The notes under the pieces: generated by a model
Database searches by the model: none
The model's input: only the letters and a program-made list of their open reading frames with translations
What the model was told of the DNA's origin: nothing
In this document: positions 46,301-58,467 of the stretch, in pieces
Position numbering within the stretch: the stretch's first letter is position 1
Layout of the letters: every line of letters starts with the position of its first letter
Program-made: the position numbers and the translations under genes
Assembly (NCBI GenBank): GCA_037951105.1
Contig: JBAMJV010003077.1
Location: 1 to 64,000 of the forward strand
Length of the DNA: 64,000 nt
Reading direction: 5' to 3'
From: Echinarachnius parma
Lineage: Eukaryota > Echinodermata > Echinoidea > Clypeasteroida > Echinarachniidae

Positions 46301-47298
46301 CGCTGGTGGATCGCGCTGGAGGCCTGCACTTTGGCGCGTTATTGTGGCGCACCGTTTTGCGACTTTTGACGCCGCTGCTGCTGCCTGCCTTAAAGGTTAA
46401 GTTTTCGCTTCAAAAGCCTAACTACAAAATGCAGTTGCTTCAGTAACTCTGCCCCTAAAAGTGATCAAATATTCTTGTAATTAGCTGAATAATGGCATCA
46501 TCTTGCCGACCATATTTTGTTGGTATATTTAGTTATGTTTTCCCTGTATATAAGTAACGAACGAGTCAATTAGAAATACATAATGATTAGAGTTTATATC
46601 ATATATTAGCCACCATCAACAATGCGAGGGGCAGAGTTTGAATTAAAAAGTGTTAAGTATCTTGCTAAAGCCTGACAATTCCTTTAAGTGTTGCCCTTGC
46701 TCAAGCCGCTGGAGGACCCAGCAGGCCCGGGGCCTATTCGTCAGGTTCATGGTCCCCGGCCCGGCGGGGGCGCGAACAGACTTAGGTGTCACTTTTCAGT
46801 GATACCCGCGGCCCCTGCCTCATTATACACTCGGTGGGGGCTGTCGCATTAGAAGTTAAAGTTAACACGATTTTGTTTTTGTTTTCCTTTTTGGTAGAAG
46901 GGAATAGCATTTTGTTGAAGGTTAAGTTTAACTATCCTATTAATAAGAGCATTATGATAGATTGAATAGGAATTTTCAACGTGAGAGAAAACATGTGTTT
47001 GAAGGTTAGTGCCTCTAATTACCATGAACTATATATTAAAGTTAAAATTAATTTAAAAGGGGAGAGATTGTCCAACTGAACATTAAAGTGAACCTTGAGT
47101 TCCGATAAAATGTTATTTGTACTAAGATCTTCTTAAAACTGTTTGATTCGATTTCTGTGAAAACTACCCATTTGTGTTATATTTGTTTATATTGGTTTTA
47201 TTCCTGTAATTTATGACCAAATCCTGGATTGCGCAACTTGCGCAACAGACATCGTATTATACAGCACGTTTTCATGTAAAAAACACTCCGTTCGATTT
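43353..47298. other. Long stretch without a recognised gene
   Basis: Contains G/C runs at 43804, 44414 and 45784, CpG-rich patches at 46230-46400 and 46690-46850 that could be old transposon pieces, and AT-rich DNA. The short open frames have no recognisable domains. Confidence 0.4.
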
Positions 47299-47505
47299 AC
47301 GAACGAACGAACGAAAGAACGAACGAACGAACGAACGAACGAACGAACGAACGAACGAACGAACGAACGAACGAACGAACGAACGAACGAACGAACGAAC
47401 GAACGAACGAACGAACGAACGAACGAACGAACGAACGAACCAACCAACGAACCAACGAACGAACCAACGAACGAACCAACGAACGAACCAACGAACAAAG
47501 AAACG
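47299..47505 (+). repeat. (CGAA)n microsatellite with CCAACGAA variant end
   Basis: About 140 bp of pure CGAA, then a CGAACCAA higher-order form from about 47440. Confidence 0.95.
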
Positions 47506-48181
47506 AATTAACAAATGTCCGTCCTCTACCATGTCTACGTAAATAGTTTGTAGCGGACTCGGATCCGAGGTCGAATGTCAAACAAAATGAACAGAAATAC
47601 TTTAGTATAATGACGGGTATGTGCTTGAAAATAGTGCATGCATGTTGTTGACACAAATTATGTTAATTTAGAGCTCTTCAATAAAACGGTACTCTACCAA
47701 ATATTAAACTTACTTTTCACCATGTGCATGTATGGAATCGACAAACAATATATGACTTTAAGTAACTATGCAGCTCTTCTATGAAATGGACTAAGTTATC
47801 TGCCCTTTATGACCTTGTTCAAATATCACAGCCTTATACTGTATACGGCTATACAATCATACGGCTCTGCTCAATATAGTGAAATTGCGCCATCTTGTGG
47901 CAGTGGTTTGAAATGTTTGATAAAGTTTACCACCAGGGTCGCCCCACCACATCATCCAAGCGACATCACCGATCACGCTGATGTACTTTTGACGTTACAT
48001 ATATGATAATAATGTGACAGTGGCCCACGTGTATATTTACACAGCATTTCGCCAGCAATCATTTTTAATGTCGTTTGTAGTGTATACGTTGATTTATTAG
48101 CTCTGAAACATACCGCAGATATTAAATTACATGTATGTTCTGTCGCTTCCGTGATGAACTTGCATGTTATGTATGTTCTGT

Positions 48182-48594
48182 TTAAAGTGATCCACTAACT
48201 TGGTCAAATTCAACCAAAAAATACATTGTGAGCTTTCACATTCCTTTTGATCCTAGCTGTTTGGCTTATGGTCTGAACATAATTCATGCAATGGGTTTTG
48301 ATTTATAAAATGCTCCCCATTTATGAGATACTGTATATATGATTGAATATAGCAAGCGTTCCACGCAGGAATGCTTTTAGATTGTAGTCAAAGACAGTGC
48401 ACAGTATAGGTGACAAAATCTGAATCAATACCCTTTTTTTGTCTCTAGGTAATCTTTTGTTCTTTTCTGGTCTGTTTCTATTAAACTATCGCATATTATT
48501 CAGATGAATCTTACAATGATAATTATTGGAATATGATTGAAGTCTCAAATATAAATTCTGGAAACATCTAACGAAGATAATGAATCACTTTAAC
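48182..48594 (+). mobile_element. M3 element
   Basis: TTTAAAGTGATCCACTAACT to ATGAATCACTTTAA with the TTTGGCTTATGG block; about 410 bp. Confidence 0.6.
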
Positions 48595-48740
48595 TTAAAG
48601 TCTTAAACTTTCTCTGCATGCGAATGGAAAAAGTGCAACCGCCTTCCGTCGCACACAAGTTTCTCTCCAATGTCGGACATCCTGCCGTTTGATGTAAATA
48701 ATACCAATGCTACCATGGTAACGAGTGGTAGATAGAGAGA

Positions 48741-49013
48741 GGGGGAGATAGAGGGAGGGAGGGGCGGTAGAAAGGGGAGTGAAGGTGAGAAGGAGAAAGG
48801 GGAGGGGGAGAAAGGGGAGGGGGAGACAGGAGAGGGGGAGAAGGAGGGGCGGTAGAAAGGGGAGTGAAGGTGAGAAGGTGAAATGGAGGGGGAGAAAGGA
48901 GAGGGGGAGACAGGAGAGGGGGAGAAGGAGGGGCGGTAGAAAGGGGAGTGAAGGTGAGAAGGAGAAAGGGAGGGGGAGAAAGGGGAGGGGGAGAAAGGAG
49001 AGGGGGAGAGAGT
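48741..49013 (+). repeat. Purine-rich tandem repeat, about 84-bp unit
   Basis: The unit starts GAGGGGCGGTAGAAAGGGGA; starts at about 48758, 48843 and 48927. Strict purine bias on the plus strand makes triplex or G-quadruplex structures possible. Confidence 0.8.
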
Positions 49014-49439
49014 ACGTAATAGAGGAAATAACAACACGAGAATACGCATAGTATTTATGGCGGATGAATATTGAATTAATATGATTTGCTTAGAGCCTGG
49101 GGCATGGCAGACTAAGCTGGAGAGAGACTGAGGGAAAATTAGACAATGCGAGAAGACGATGGGAAAGAGTGATAGAGAGATAGAGTGGAGGGAAGAGGTG
49201 AAACAAAACAAGAGAATAGATAGGTAGATAGATAGGAATTGTAAGTACATAATTCAAATGTAATGTTATATTATGGGGGGAAGCGAAAGAGATGCAAGTG
49301 GAATACAACGGAAATATGTAGACATGAGAAAAGATAGGCTAATCGAGACGAAGAGAAGAGTTAGTGTTAGAGAGGAGAGATAGAAGGAGAGATGAATAAC
49401 AGGTGTAAAGAAGACATAACAACAGACTGATATAGATAG

Positions 49440-49625
49440 AGAGACGGACAGTGAGAGGGAGAGAGAGAGGGGAGGAGAGGGGGAGATATGGGTGATGTTA
49501 TAGAATGAATATAATATAGCCCTTTAGCTAGGCCCCTTACTATAATAATTCGTTTGCAATGACATCTCATCTCTTCTCATGTCATCTCATCTCATCTCAT
49601 CTCATCCTATCTCATCTCATCTCTG
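49440..49625 (+). repeat. GA-rich tract and (CATCT)n microsatellite
   Basis: GAGAGGGAGAGAGAGAGGGG near 49455, then TCTCATCTCATCTCATC units at 49560-49625. Confidence 0.75.
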
Positions 49626-49963
49626 CCTCCCTAACTATCCCAAAACGTCTCCGAACAGCTGCGCTAAATTGTCAGGAGGGCACTCTAAGGGGCAGACATA
49701 ACCGACTTCTATTTCATCCCTTTTTTATTATCAAATATACGTATATCCACCGTACGGTCACTCCATCTAATGTATGCGACTGATTCTCATTTTGCCGTCT
49801 GCCTAAAAATAATAATTGGTAATACTATTTTGCTTTGTTATGCGTAAAGAATAAATGTTCTCAATCTATTTTTTACTTTGGGATGAATCAAATTATAAAA
49901 GTAATGCCTGCATTAAAGGGGTAGTATGTCAGCCAGATTACCGAAGTGTGACGTCACAGTTAT

Positions 49964-50507
49964 TAAAGTGGTAGTTTAGTTTTGGTAGAGAGGGCGCTGC
50001 ACATCGCAATATTTTTGTGAGGTAATGACAAATTGAGTGTCGAATTTGAGAGAACATGCAATTTTAATGGCAGAATAAACTTTATTTGGTCAAAATCGAC
50101 CCAGAAACGGCTGAAATATCAATAAATATATCTGATCTTATAATTATTTGGGGCCCAAATAATTATATGATTTTTAGAAAAAAATAAAAACATGCTTGCA
50201 CTTTTTCAAAAATTTTCGAAAGCGTTTTAAAAATAGTTGTTGATGATCTCGCTATTTATTCATTATATCAATAAAACATCACATGCATAATTTTGTATAA
50301 AAAATGGTTGAAACCAATGCCTTTTTTAAAAGCGCCCTCTTGTGTTTTAATGGCTCTTTTTTTAATGATAACAGGCTTTTTACTTAGTTGTTTGTAATTT
50401 TGTATACCTTTCGAGCATGGTGGAGTTATAACTATTAGTTTATAATGTTACTGTGCAGGTTTTGGCTACTAAAGTTCAGCCTTACCAAAACTAAACTACC
50501 CTTTTAA
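49964..50507 (+). mobile_element. M2 element
   Basis: TTAAAGTGGTAGTTTAGTTT to AAACTACCCTTTTAA. Carries the central TTATTTGGGGCCCAAATAAT palindrome (about 50145-50170) and the TTTCGAGCATGGTGGAGTTA block. Confidence 0.7.
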
Positions 50508-51271
50508 GGTCTGGAGTAAGGAATCATATATTTTGTTAGAGTATGCAAGAATATAATTACCTATTAGAGATTGAATGTTGTATAAAGTGTTATAGTTTAG
50601 TCCAGTGACCAGATAAAACCAAATACGTACAACTAGTTTGTGTTATGCTGGCATGCAAGAGATCATACCTATACGTGACATTGTTTATTTTTTGTACAAT
50701 TGTAATGAAGTATATAATTGTATTATTGTTTTCTTTTGCCAATGGATGACACATTTCTTTGTAAAATTGTATATGTTTTGAAGACCAAAATCAAGCTATT
50801 TTCGCTTGGTAATCAAGACATTACTATTCGTTACAAGGTAATGATGAACGATGTCGGAGGAAAATGGTTTGATTTGGAGATGAATACCAGAAATATCAGT
50901 AGTCATTAGTTAGGTTTATGTATGCTTTGTTTATGGACTGCATGCTAATACAAAAGTTGTACACTGTTAAAACGCTGTGTAAAAAAACGCAGTGTAAAAA
51001 TGGTTGTTGAATCTTTTCATACAACTTTAGGTGTAGCATATTCAAAGAAGGGTTGTGTTAAGCAGTCATTTTTCAAGCGCTGTTGAAACGTGTTAAATCA
51101 CGTGATAGTTTCGACCGCAAAATCACCGCGTCAAAACCTCTTTTGTCCCTCCGCATGCTAATACAAAAGTTGTAGGGATCACCAAGGTAAATTATTTGTG
51201 CATTTTCTATGTTTTTATTTTCGCTCTTTTTATAGCCCACAACTAATTAGTATGAGACCTATTATGATGGA

Positions 51272-51323
<52 letters not shown>

Positions 51324-52632
51324 ATAATGATGAGGACGATGAGGACGATGATGACGATGAAGACGATGATGACGATGATGACGATGATGACGATGATGAC
51401 AATGATGAAAACTGATGGTTAAGATCACGATCATGATAACAACGATTTAGATGTTGATCACTTGTTATAATTTTAATTGAATATGAATTGTGTGTAGCCC
51501 TGCGCCTGATCTATTTCTACAGTGTACCGAAACTCTTCAAAAAGTAAATCATAATTCTTACAACTAGTCCAAAGCAATGGTGTAAGTGATGGTACCACCC
51601 TCAATGCCGTATAATATAAGTTGGTGCTTTCCCACGACAAAGCGTCGAATTTTCTTGTCAAAGTAAAGCATGTTTCGCTTTAAAAACACGCTAAAAGCTA
51701 TTCCCCGAGTAATATTAGTTCAATTCCCGCTGTGCCGTAGTCGCGTTACCCAGTCGAAAACTATTTAATCCATGTTAACGAGTCGCGGGATGACTGTAGA
51801 TTTGTAATGCGCTTGTTGCTGAATAAGGCTGCGAGCGGCTGGGGTTGCGCGTCTAGAACGGGGAAGTGTCGCTGTGTGAATTTCGCCGCCCAGGTGCAAA
51901 ATATCATAAACTATAATTTGGGCATTTTCATAGATGATATTCGAGCCGCTTTTCCGACCCAGTCCGGTTCATTATCACCCTCCTTTTCGAAGTTTGTTTT
52001 CGTTTCGGTTGGTGCCGCTAGCTTTCCTGTGTGATTATTTTACCTGCAAGCTATACAGTATATCGGTTCTGTATAGTCAATGGATTAGTTTGGCCATTGC
52101 TGCATGTTAACTTTTTCTGCATTATGATATTTCACCCGACGGCGAAATATATCTGTGAAATTCTAGCTATGCGTGGCTATTAGTTTCATTGTTTCACCGA
52201 CTATTCTATTATGTGAATAATAATTGACATGGTATATTTAGAAAATAATAACTTAACTTTGGTTAATCATCATCATACAACACTTGCATACGTAGCATAT
52301 ATAGGCTTACCCATATAAGTAAACTGTAATGTCATTTACCCACCTTATGTGGTTTTTAATTACCCCAGTTATTCAATAAATTATATTTGTATTAGTTATT
52401 TTATTTGGCTGGTGGGACTAAAAGGTAAGCATCTATTGTTTCTCGTTAGGATTTGATTTTCCTTTTTTAATTGGGCTAACAGGGTTATCCGTCTATTCCT
52501 AACGAGATAAACCTTGAAAATAATTAGACTTTTCCACTGGAAGATAGAACAAGATAGTAAAGATCCAGAATAAGCATATATATATTTTTAAAAATTAAAT
52601 CAAGAAAATACTGCTGAAAACTGCTTACACTG
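50508..52632. other. Stretch without a recognised gene
   Basis: Includes a 22-bp direct repeat (GCATGCTAATACAAAAGTTG then TA) at about 50942 and 51154, the GAT microsatellite, and a CpG-richer patch at 51720-52030 with a 75-codon frame of unknown meaning. Confidence 0.4.
51268..51415 (+). repeat. (GAT)n/(GATGAC)n microsatellite
   Basis: Pure GAT then GAT-GAC/GAG mixtures. Confidence 0.9.
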
Positions 52633-53184
52633 TATCTACTAGACTGGGTTCCAAAAGAAACTTATCACTTCTTCAGAGCGACACACATTAAAATCTAAAG
52701 CATAAAAATGAATCATAATTGGGCATAGAATAGCTATAATATTCCTCAGCATGCACATCTAAACAAAATTATGTTTGATTTGGTCAACAAAGAATAAAAT
52801 AAGGTGAAATCGCAAGAGGTAATTTTTCAAAAATCACAGAAACTGCTCGCCTTCCGGGCACAGAGCTCGGTACGGACAATAGCCAGCCTGGTGGTTACAT
52901 AACCCGCCTTTGACGTTGAATGAATAGCTATTGAAAGTTCTGAATAGACCGCCTTTCGTAGAGGTTCGTAGCGAGCAGTTTCTGTGACTTTTGTAAAATG
53001 ACCTGTAGCGATTCCATCGAATTTTTCTCTTTTTGGCAAAAGCAACCTTTCAATTTTTCAGATATGCTTCATAAGGAGAATGATAGCTTATCTGTGTCTA
53101 AATATGATTCAATTTGATGCTATGGATTTCAGTGAGCGTCGCTCTGAAGAAGTGATAAGTTTTTTTGGGAACCCAGTTTAGATA
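52633..53184. mobile_element. Nested foldback with CTGAAGAAGTGATAAGTTT arms
   Basis: Outer arms 52633-52683 and 53136-53184 (CTTATCACTTCTTCAGAGCG versus CGCTCTGAAGAAGTGATAAG). Inner arms around 52830-52850 and 52973-53000 (ACAGAAACTGCTCGCC / GCGAGCAGTTTCTGT). No protein. Terminal sequences of this style occur in Penelope-like retroelements, but that link is only a suggestion. Confidence 0.5.
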
Positions 53185-53411
53185 TCGTCAATGTGGTAAA
53201 ATGAAAGTCGTATACAGCCTAGCTTTCAATCCTAGCAGGATCTTCTTCAGGGCAAATGCCAGTTACTACATGAATACCAGACGCGCTTATCAATAATTAT
53301 TATTCTACGTCTGGAACTGCCCTATTTCGTCACCATCCGAGAGACACAGCTTAGGTTCCAAACCCAGACCGATTTATGCGAAGTGCAGAGCTCCAACAAC
53401 TATATAGACCA

Positions 53412-53577
53412 GGGCCCCGTTGCAGAAAGAGATGCAATTGATTATAAAGATGCAATTCATTGCAAATCAGATCATGTGAGTAATGTGCATATCTGATTGG
53501 TTGAAGTATGCATATTTTCCGACGTGCAGTTAAATGCAACTTTGCAATCGATTGCAACTCTTTCTGCAACGGGGCCC
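53412..53577. mobile_element. M5 MITE copy
   Basis: GGGCCCCGTTGCAGAAAGAG ... CTCTTTCTGCAACGGGGCCC, nearly perfect inverted ends about 30 bp long. The least decayed of the three copies. Confidence 0.65.
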
Positions 53578-53753
53578 ACAAAATATATTCTGAAGAAAGA
53601 AAACGCATTATCATGACCAATGTTATGGATTCCATCATTAATAACCCGTATGAAAATTTCAAAAGAGGACTGGAAAGATATGAAGGTTCCAGGGCCTATA
53701 TATATATATATTCATGAAACTCCACGAGTTAGATTTCATTTTCATTATACGCC

Positions 53754-54308
53754 CTGGTCACGAAGGACCTACGACAGGTTCGCGACAGGTTCACGATGAA
53801 AATTTGGGGGATTTTGTGGCTTGTTTTGCGATGTTGTACGACAGTCGTACGAATAAATGGGTGTCGTACGTGCGACAAAAAAAATCTGTCGTGGCTTGAA
53901 ATTTGGACTACCCTATTTTATGCCACGACAGATCCACGAAATTTGTGTCGTACTGGTGTCGCGAAAACATCATACGAAAATCGTACGACAAGCGTACGAT
54001 ATTCACATGACATTCGTACATTAAATTACATGTTGTAGATGCTCAAAGGTTCGATGTAATGTATTGCAACAATCGCACGACGATCGCACGTCATTCGTGA
54101 GATTTCCGTGAGATAATCTCACAAAATGCGTACGAAATCTATACTCCTTCGTGCGATGATCGTACGAAATTCGCACGATGCTCTCAAGTTAATCCTCGAT
54201 TACCAATAAAGTTGCTGACTTCTCTGTTGATGACAGTCGTACAAAATTTAACCACGACAAAAATGTAATTTCGTATGACAGAATCATTGTGGGTTTCATT
54301 GTGACCAG
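53754..54308. mobile_element. TCGTACGA-rich inverted-repeat element
   Basis: Ends CTGGTCACGAAGGA and CATTGTGACCAG. The interior has many TCGTACGA, ACGACAG and CACGA motifs in both orientations, so most of it can self-pair. Confidence 0.45.
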
Positions 54309-54916
54309 CAATTGTCCAGCTCCAACACCATACAAACACCCGATTGAATAGACAAGTTGTTAAGAACGATTACTATACATTATATGATCTAAGAAAATAA
54401 TGTCACGTTACTACTCGGGTTTTACTCTTAAACAGAACAAGATGATCGACAGCCACCCGATGAGGGCGCATGTCCTTTTAAACCAGCCACAGAAATGCAA
54501 ACAGCAGTGTGGAGAAATGAAGATGCTAAATTATGTATGTTATTTTGAAGATGACATATCAAATTAAAAAAACATGGGGATAATTACTGAAAATCATTTA
54601 CATGAAGAAAGTGAAGAAAAATACCGTTGCAAACAGCTTATCTGCTAGATAAAATGTTAGCATGACTTGGCATACATGAGAGTCCGTGAAAGTGAAAACC
54701 TTTGGGAGTTGGTTTGGGGTTTGTGATGATAGTTTGGAACCGGAGACAAACCCCGGTAGTCATGGTAGTCGGTCTTGGGTTTGAAGGCGGGTGAAACGAC
54801 TATCTCCGTGACCTCGTGTAATGTAATGCATCCCAGGTATGTACTACTATGGCACTGAATGGTTATACATAGGTTTGATTGGGAGTAGGTATGTAATAAA
54901 CATGATAGTCCAGATT

Positions 54917-55180
54917 AAAGGGATAGTTGAGTTTTGGTAAAGAGAGTACAGTTTTGGACAATAATCAAAACCTGCGCCATCCCATTACAAACTAACAGTT
55001 ATAACTCCACCATGCTCGAAAGGAATAAAACAGTACAAATGACAAAGCAAAAAGCCTGAAATCATTCAGAAAGAGCCGTTAAAACTCAAGAGGGCGTTCT
55101 CTAAAAGTCATAATTTGTTTCAACCAATTTTTAAATGGATATTCCAGCCATTTCTGAACCGATTATCTTTGAATGAGTCA
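54917..55180 (-). mobile_element. M2 fragment
   Basis: Begins TTAAAGGGATAGTTGAGTTT and contains ACTCCACCATGCTCGAAAGG and GAGGGCGTTCTCTAAA; the other end is lost near 55180. Confidence 0.55.
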
Positions 55181-55364
55181 ATTGAGGAAGAGTCCAAATC
55201 AAACCAGGACATTTGACAAACTTCTTTTGGAAAATAGGTTACTTCATATCAAGAATCAAAGACAAACCGAATACTTCGGGGGAATCGGTTTGGTTTTCAA
55301 GTCGAGTGAAGTGTCCACTTCTTGTATTTAAGTAATCCGTACTCCTACTGTAAATGGTCAGCAT

Positions 55365-55465
55365 CATGGGCGTCGATACTTACGTAATACCTATTCATCA
55401 GGGGGGATGAATGAATAGATCATCCCCCCTGATGAATGGGTATCAATGACAGATCGAGGCCCATG
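55365..55465. mobile_element. hAT-like palindromic MITE, copy D
   Basis: Starts CATGGGCGTCGAT, ends GATCGAGGCCCATG; perfect 8-bp duplications GTCAGCAT at 55357-55364 and 55466-55473. It sits among diverged tandem units at 54700-55830. Confidence 0.85.
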
Positions 55466-55830
55466 GTCAGCATGGTCAGTGATGGTCAGAAGGGGACATG
55501 ATACTGAATTTCACACGGAATTTCATACGGAATTTCACACCAAGAACCGGAGACAAACCCCAAATACCTTTGGGATGTTTGGGAGTCGGCTTGGGGGTTT
55601 GAAGTCGGGTGAGGTGTCCACTTCTTGTTATGTAATCAATATTCCTACCTATCTTATCATGTTATAGGGTGAAAGGGTGGTCAGGCGGGCCAAGAGTATA
55701 CGCTATTAGACATGAAAGGTAAGTTCACACCAATAACCGGAGTCCAACCCAAATACCTTTGGGAGTCGGTTTGGGGGTTTGAAGTCGGATGAGGTGTCCA
55801 CTTCTTGTTATGTAATGTACACCCGGACCG

Positions 55831-56688
55831 GGAATGTTTAGGATAACAAGAGGTGTATGATAGGTAACATTATAGTTGCAAGGTCGGAGGAATGCGCGTC
55901 GTATTTCAGAAATAAAAACGTGGCCATGTTTTTCCAGTCATAGAACTGGCGAACTAATTAGCAATTATGTATGTTACGGGTAAGTTCTTTTTTCCTTTCT
56001 GCGCTTTTCGGAAACAAATATATTTAGTACCATTCTAACTGTTCAATGTGTGAAGTTTAGATTGTTTTCGATTATAAATCAAACAGCTAGGATTATGTCT
56101 TCTTTCACAGAACACATTCCTTATTCTAGGAAAAATGAGATTGGTATAATTATAATACATTTTAAATATGAACACCGCCGAACTAATATTCATCACTACA
56201 TCAAATGTTATAAGAAATGTTTTTCACGAGAATTCTTACTTGTTAGATAATTTGTAATTCCGCTCTAAGTCCAGACACCTATTGACCCAGTAGCGAGGTC
56301 ACCAGATCAAGGTCACCTGATAGCGGTATGTTGACCACCTGACCCATTAATGAACGCGCCAGCCTGTTTGTAATTAGTGGCGTAGACGAACGTAACCCGG
56401 GGTGTTTATACCTGCGATCGGCTGCGAATATGATATGCCACTTGTTTTGGGGGTGTTGACGATGGACCGGTCTAGAGGTGTTGATGGAGGGGTGGTAGGT
56501 GTTGACAAGGGGGGATGAAATGCACCCCCTGTCGAGTCTCATGGGGTCTCATGACGGGAGCTGATGGGTGCTTATTTACTCCCCTCGTCCTCTAGGGGAC
56601 GGGATGCCCAAATCCCACGCCCCCTTCAAAGCTTCCCATTATTATGCGTTCAAATAATACATTTGATGTTTGAGGGAACTTTGAGGGT
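55831..56688. other. Stretch without a recognised gene
   Basis: Moderate-GC sequence at 56280-56640 with GATGGGTG/GGTGTTGA-type short repeats. No coding signal. Confidence 0.4.
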
Positions 56689-57027
56689 TAAAGGGATTTA
56701 GTATTAAACTTCGTAGACATGTGCAGAAAATGATGAATGGTTCACAAAATGTGTATTTTTGTGATCTGATATGTCCACTTAGTAATGTGTGATATTAAAT
56801 GGACAAGTATCGAGCGAAAATGCAGTGATATTCACGAACTCATTGCACTGACTTTGTACACAGTTTTAACTTTCCAGTGGATCATTAAAAATCCGAACAC
56901 TTCAATTGTAAATATCTTTTTAAAGAAACCTGTTCCATGCTTCTAATACGAATACTACAAGGCATGAGAGAACCACAAGTCCTGAGTACGTTTTCTGGAT
57001 TTCGGAAATGTTACTAGACCCCTTTAA
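56689..57027 (+). mobile_element. M1 element
   Basis: TTAAAGGGATTTAGTATTAA to AATGTTACTAGACCCCTTTA. Directly followed by M4-related sequence. Confidence 0.6.
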
Positions 57028-57139
57028 TGATGAATGATAGCTCTCCATTACATGACAAAAAGAACAATAGAGAACTTAATAAGATGCATAGTTCCTACAT
57101 CACTTTGGTCCTTAAAACCACGAATGTACGTGGTGTACG

Positions 57140-57472
57140 TGGCAAGATTCTAGTAGTTTCCAGTAGACGGATGAGAACGAATGTAAGACCCACATACAAT
57201 TTCAGATCGAACAACCCTGAAATTTGGATTCTACGAATAACAAACGAATGTGTAGAAATCATCCCTTCACTGGCAGCTATCGTGAGCGAAATATAAACGA
57301 CGGTCCGTCGCTTTTATTATGTTGAGGTCTTACAATCAATAACTCCACGAAAAAGAGATTTCAAGTCCTAATTTTTTCCAGACAAGCTGATAAATGACAT
57401 TTTCTTTCATATAAGACAATAACTTCGCAACTTTTGAAATTTGGCTTGCAAAAGGCGGACACTCCCTTTAAT
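57140..57472 (+). mobile_element. M4 partial copy
   Basis: Contains TTTGGATTCTACGAATAACA, CTCCACGAAAAAGAGATTTC and the end TTTGGCTTGCAAAAGGCGGA ... CCCTTTAA. The left end is not recognisable. Confidence 0.5.
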
Positions 57473-57489
57473 CCACTCTCGCTATCTCT

Positions 57490-57735
57490 CTATCCAGGGG
57501 TATAAATGTAGACCCGGTGGGAGGTGAAAGCCTTCATGTGAATGATCTTTCCAATGCCCATGCCCGATGAGCCGCATGGATGAACTGCTCCCCGGGGAAT
57601 GGAGTTGGTGCACACGATGTGTGCTTGCTGGCATCGTATCCTTATATCCGGGGGTAATAATAGTGTAAAGCGCTTAGAGATGACAATATTGGGCGCTATG
57701 AATATCGAACCTATTATCATTGTATTATCATTATT
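57490..57735 (+). repeat. SINE copy related to the 3381-3715 element
   Basis: It has the same central GCTCCCCGGGGAATGG-like block and the same AAAGCGCTTAGAG ... GGGCGCTATGAAT tail ending in ATTATCATTATT. The head, reading AGACCCGGTGGGAGG, differs and is not obviously tRNA-like. Confidence 0.55.
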
Positions 57736-57839
57736 AAAACAGTTTCAAAATTGACGAATATTGAACATGATCCGTCGATAATTACACAGAAGGTATTAAC
57801 TCTCATATCTTACCATAATTATAAACCATCCCTGCAGTT

Positions 57840-58200
57840 GTGTATATAGCCGAGGTATTCTGCAAGAGAGGGGGCATCCGACTTTGGAAGGGGTCCAGGG
57901 TCCCGCCTTCGGGTTTAGATTTCAGGTTTATTTTATTTTTTTCATTTTCACAAAATACATGTATAAATCATAATAATGTAACATAATAATTATAATAAAT
58001 ACAACATAAATACAAAATAACATTTGTACATGTATAAAATAAGTATGATAACTGAAGTGAAAATGAAGGGATCCACTGTGAAACATAAATAAATAAATAA
58101 ATAAATTGTGCCTTAGGCCCCTGATGGGGGTTCAGGGGCGGAGCCCTTGGAAGCTTTTGGATTTTAGCTATTCAAAGCCCCACAAAATCAAAAACTACCG
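57840..58200. repeat. Repeat fragment related to the gene 3 intron element
   Basis: GGGGCGGAGCCCTTGGAAGC, then TTTTGGATTTTAGC, resembles GGGGGCGGAGCTCCCGGAAG, then CTTTTAGATTTCAG, at 23776-23817. The middle is AT-rich with (AATA)n. Confidence 0.35.
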
Positions 58201-58467
58201 GCTGTAACAAACAAACAAGCAAGTAAGTCAAGCAAAGTTTGTTCATTTTTGTTTAAGCCACGGAGATATAATTCCTTCTTTTTTAGTACTCAAATCCTTG
58301 ATTGACCCTTGAGATCCGTTTAACTGTCAATGACCGATGGGCTGTCATCGGAAAAAGACTTTTCACTTATATAACAAATGAATAAACCCCAAAAGGGAAG
58401 AGTAACGGATCGTAAACTGATGATAATGACGACCCATACTGATTGACAGGACTAAACACCGCGGACT

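Larger units (their letters stand above)
54690..55830 (+). repeat. Four diverged copies of a ~110-bp unit
   Basis: GGAGACAAACCCC ... TTTGGGAGTCGG ... TTTGAAGTCGGGTGAGGTGT then CCACTTCTTG recurs near 54700, 55258, 55538 and 55727. An M2 fragment and a hAT-like MITE interrupt the series. Confidence 0.55.

Noticed and set aside
46092-46446. Coding exon in the CpG-rich patch
   Set aside because: Open in two opposing frames, but neither shows a family motif or convincing splice sites; left as unexplained.
47211-47656. Thr-Asn-Glu-Arg and Phe-Val-Arg-Ser repeat frames
   Set aside because: Translation of the CGAA microsatellite on either strand.
48603-49250. 215-codon Ser/Pro-rich minus-strand frame
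   Set aside because: Product of a purine-rich tandem repeat read on the opposite strand.
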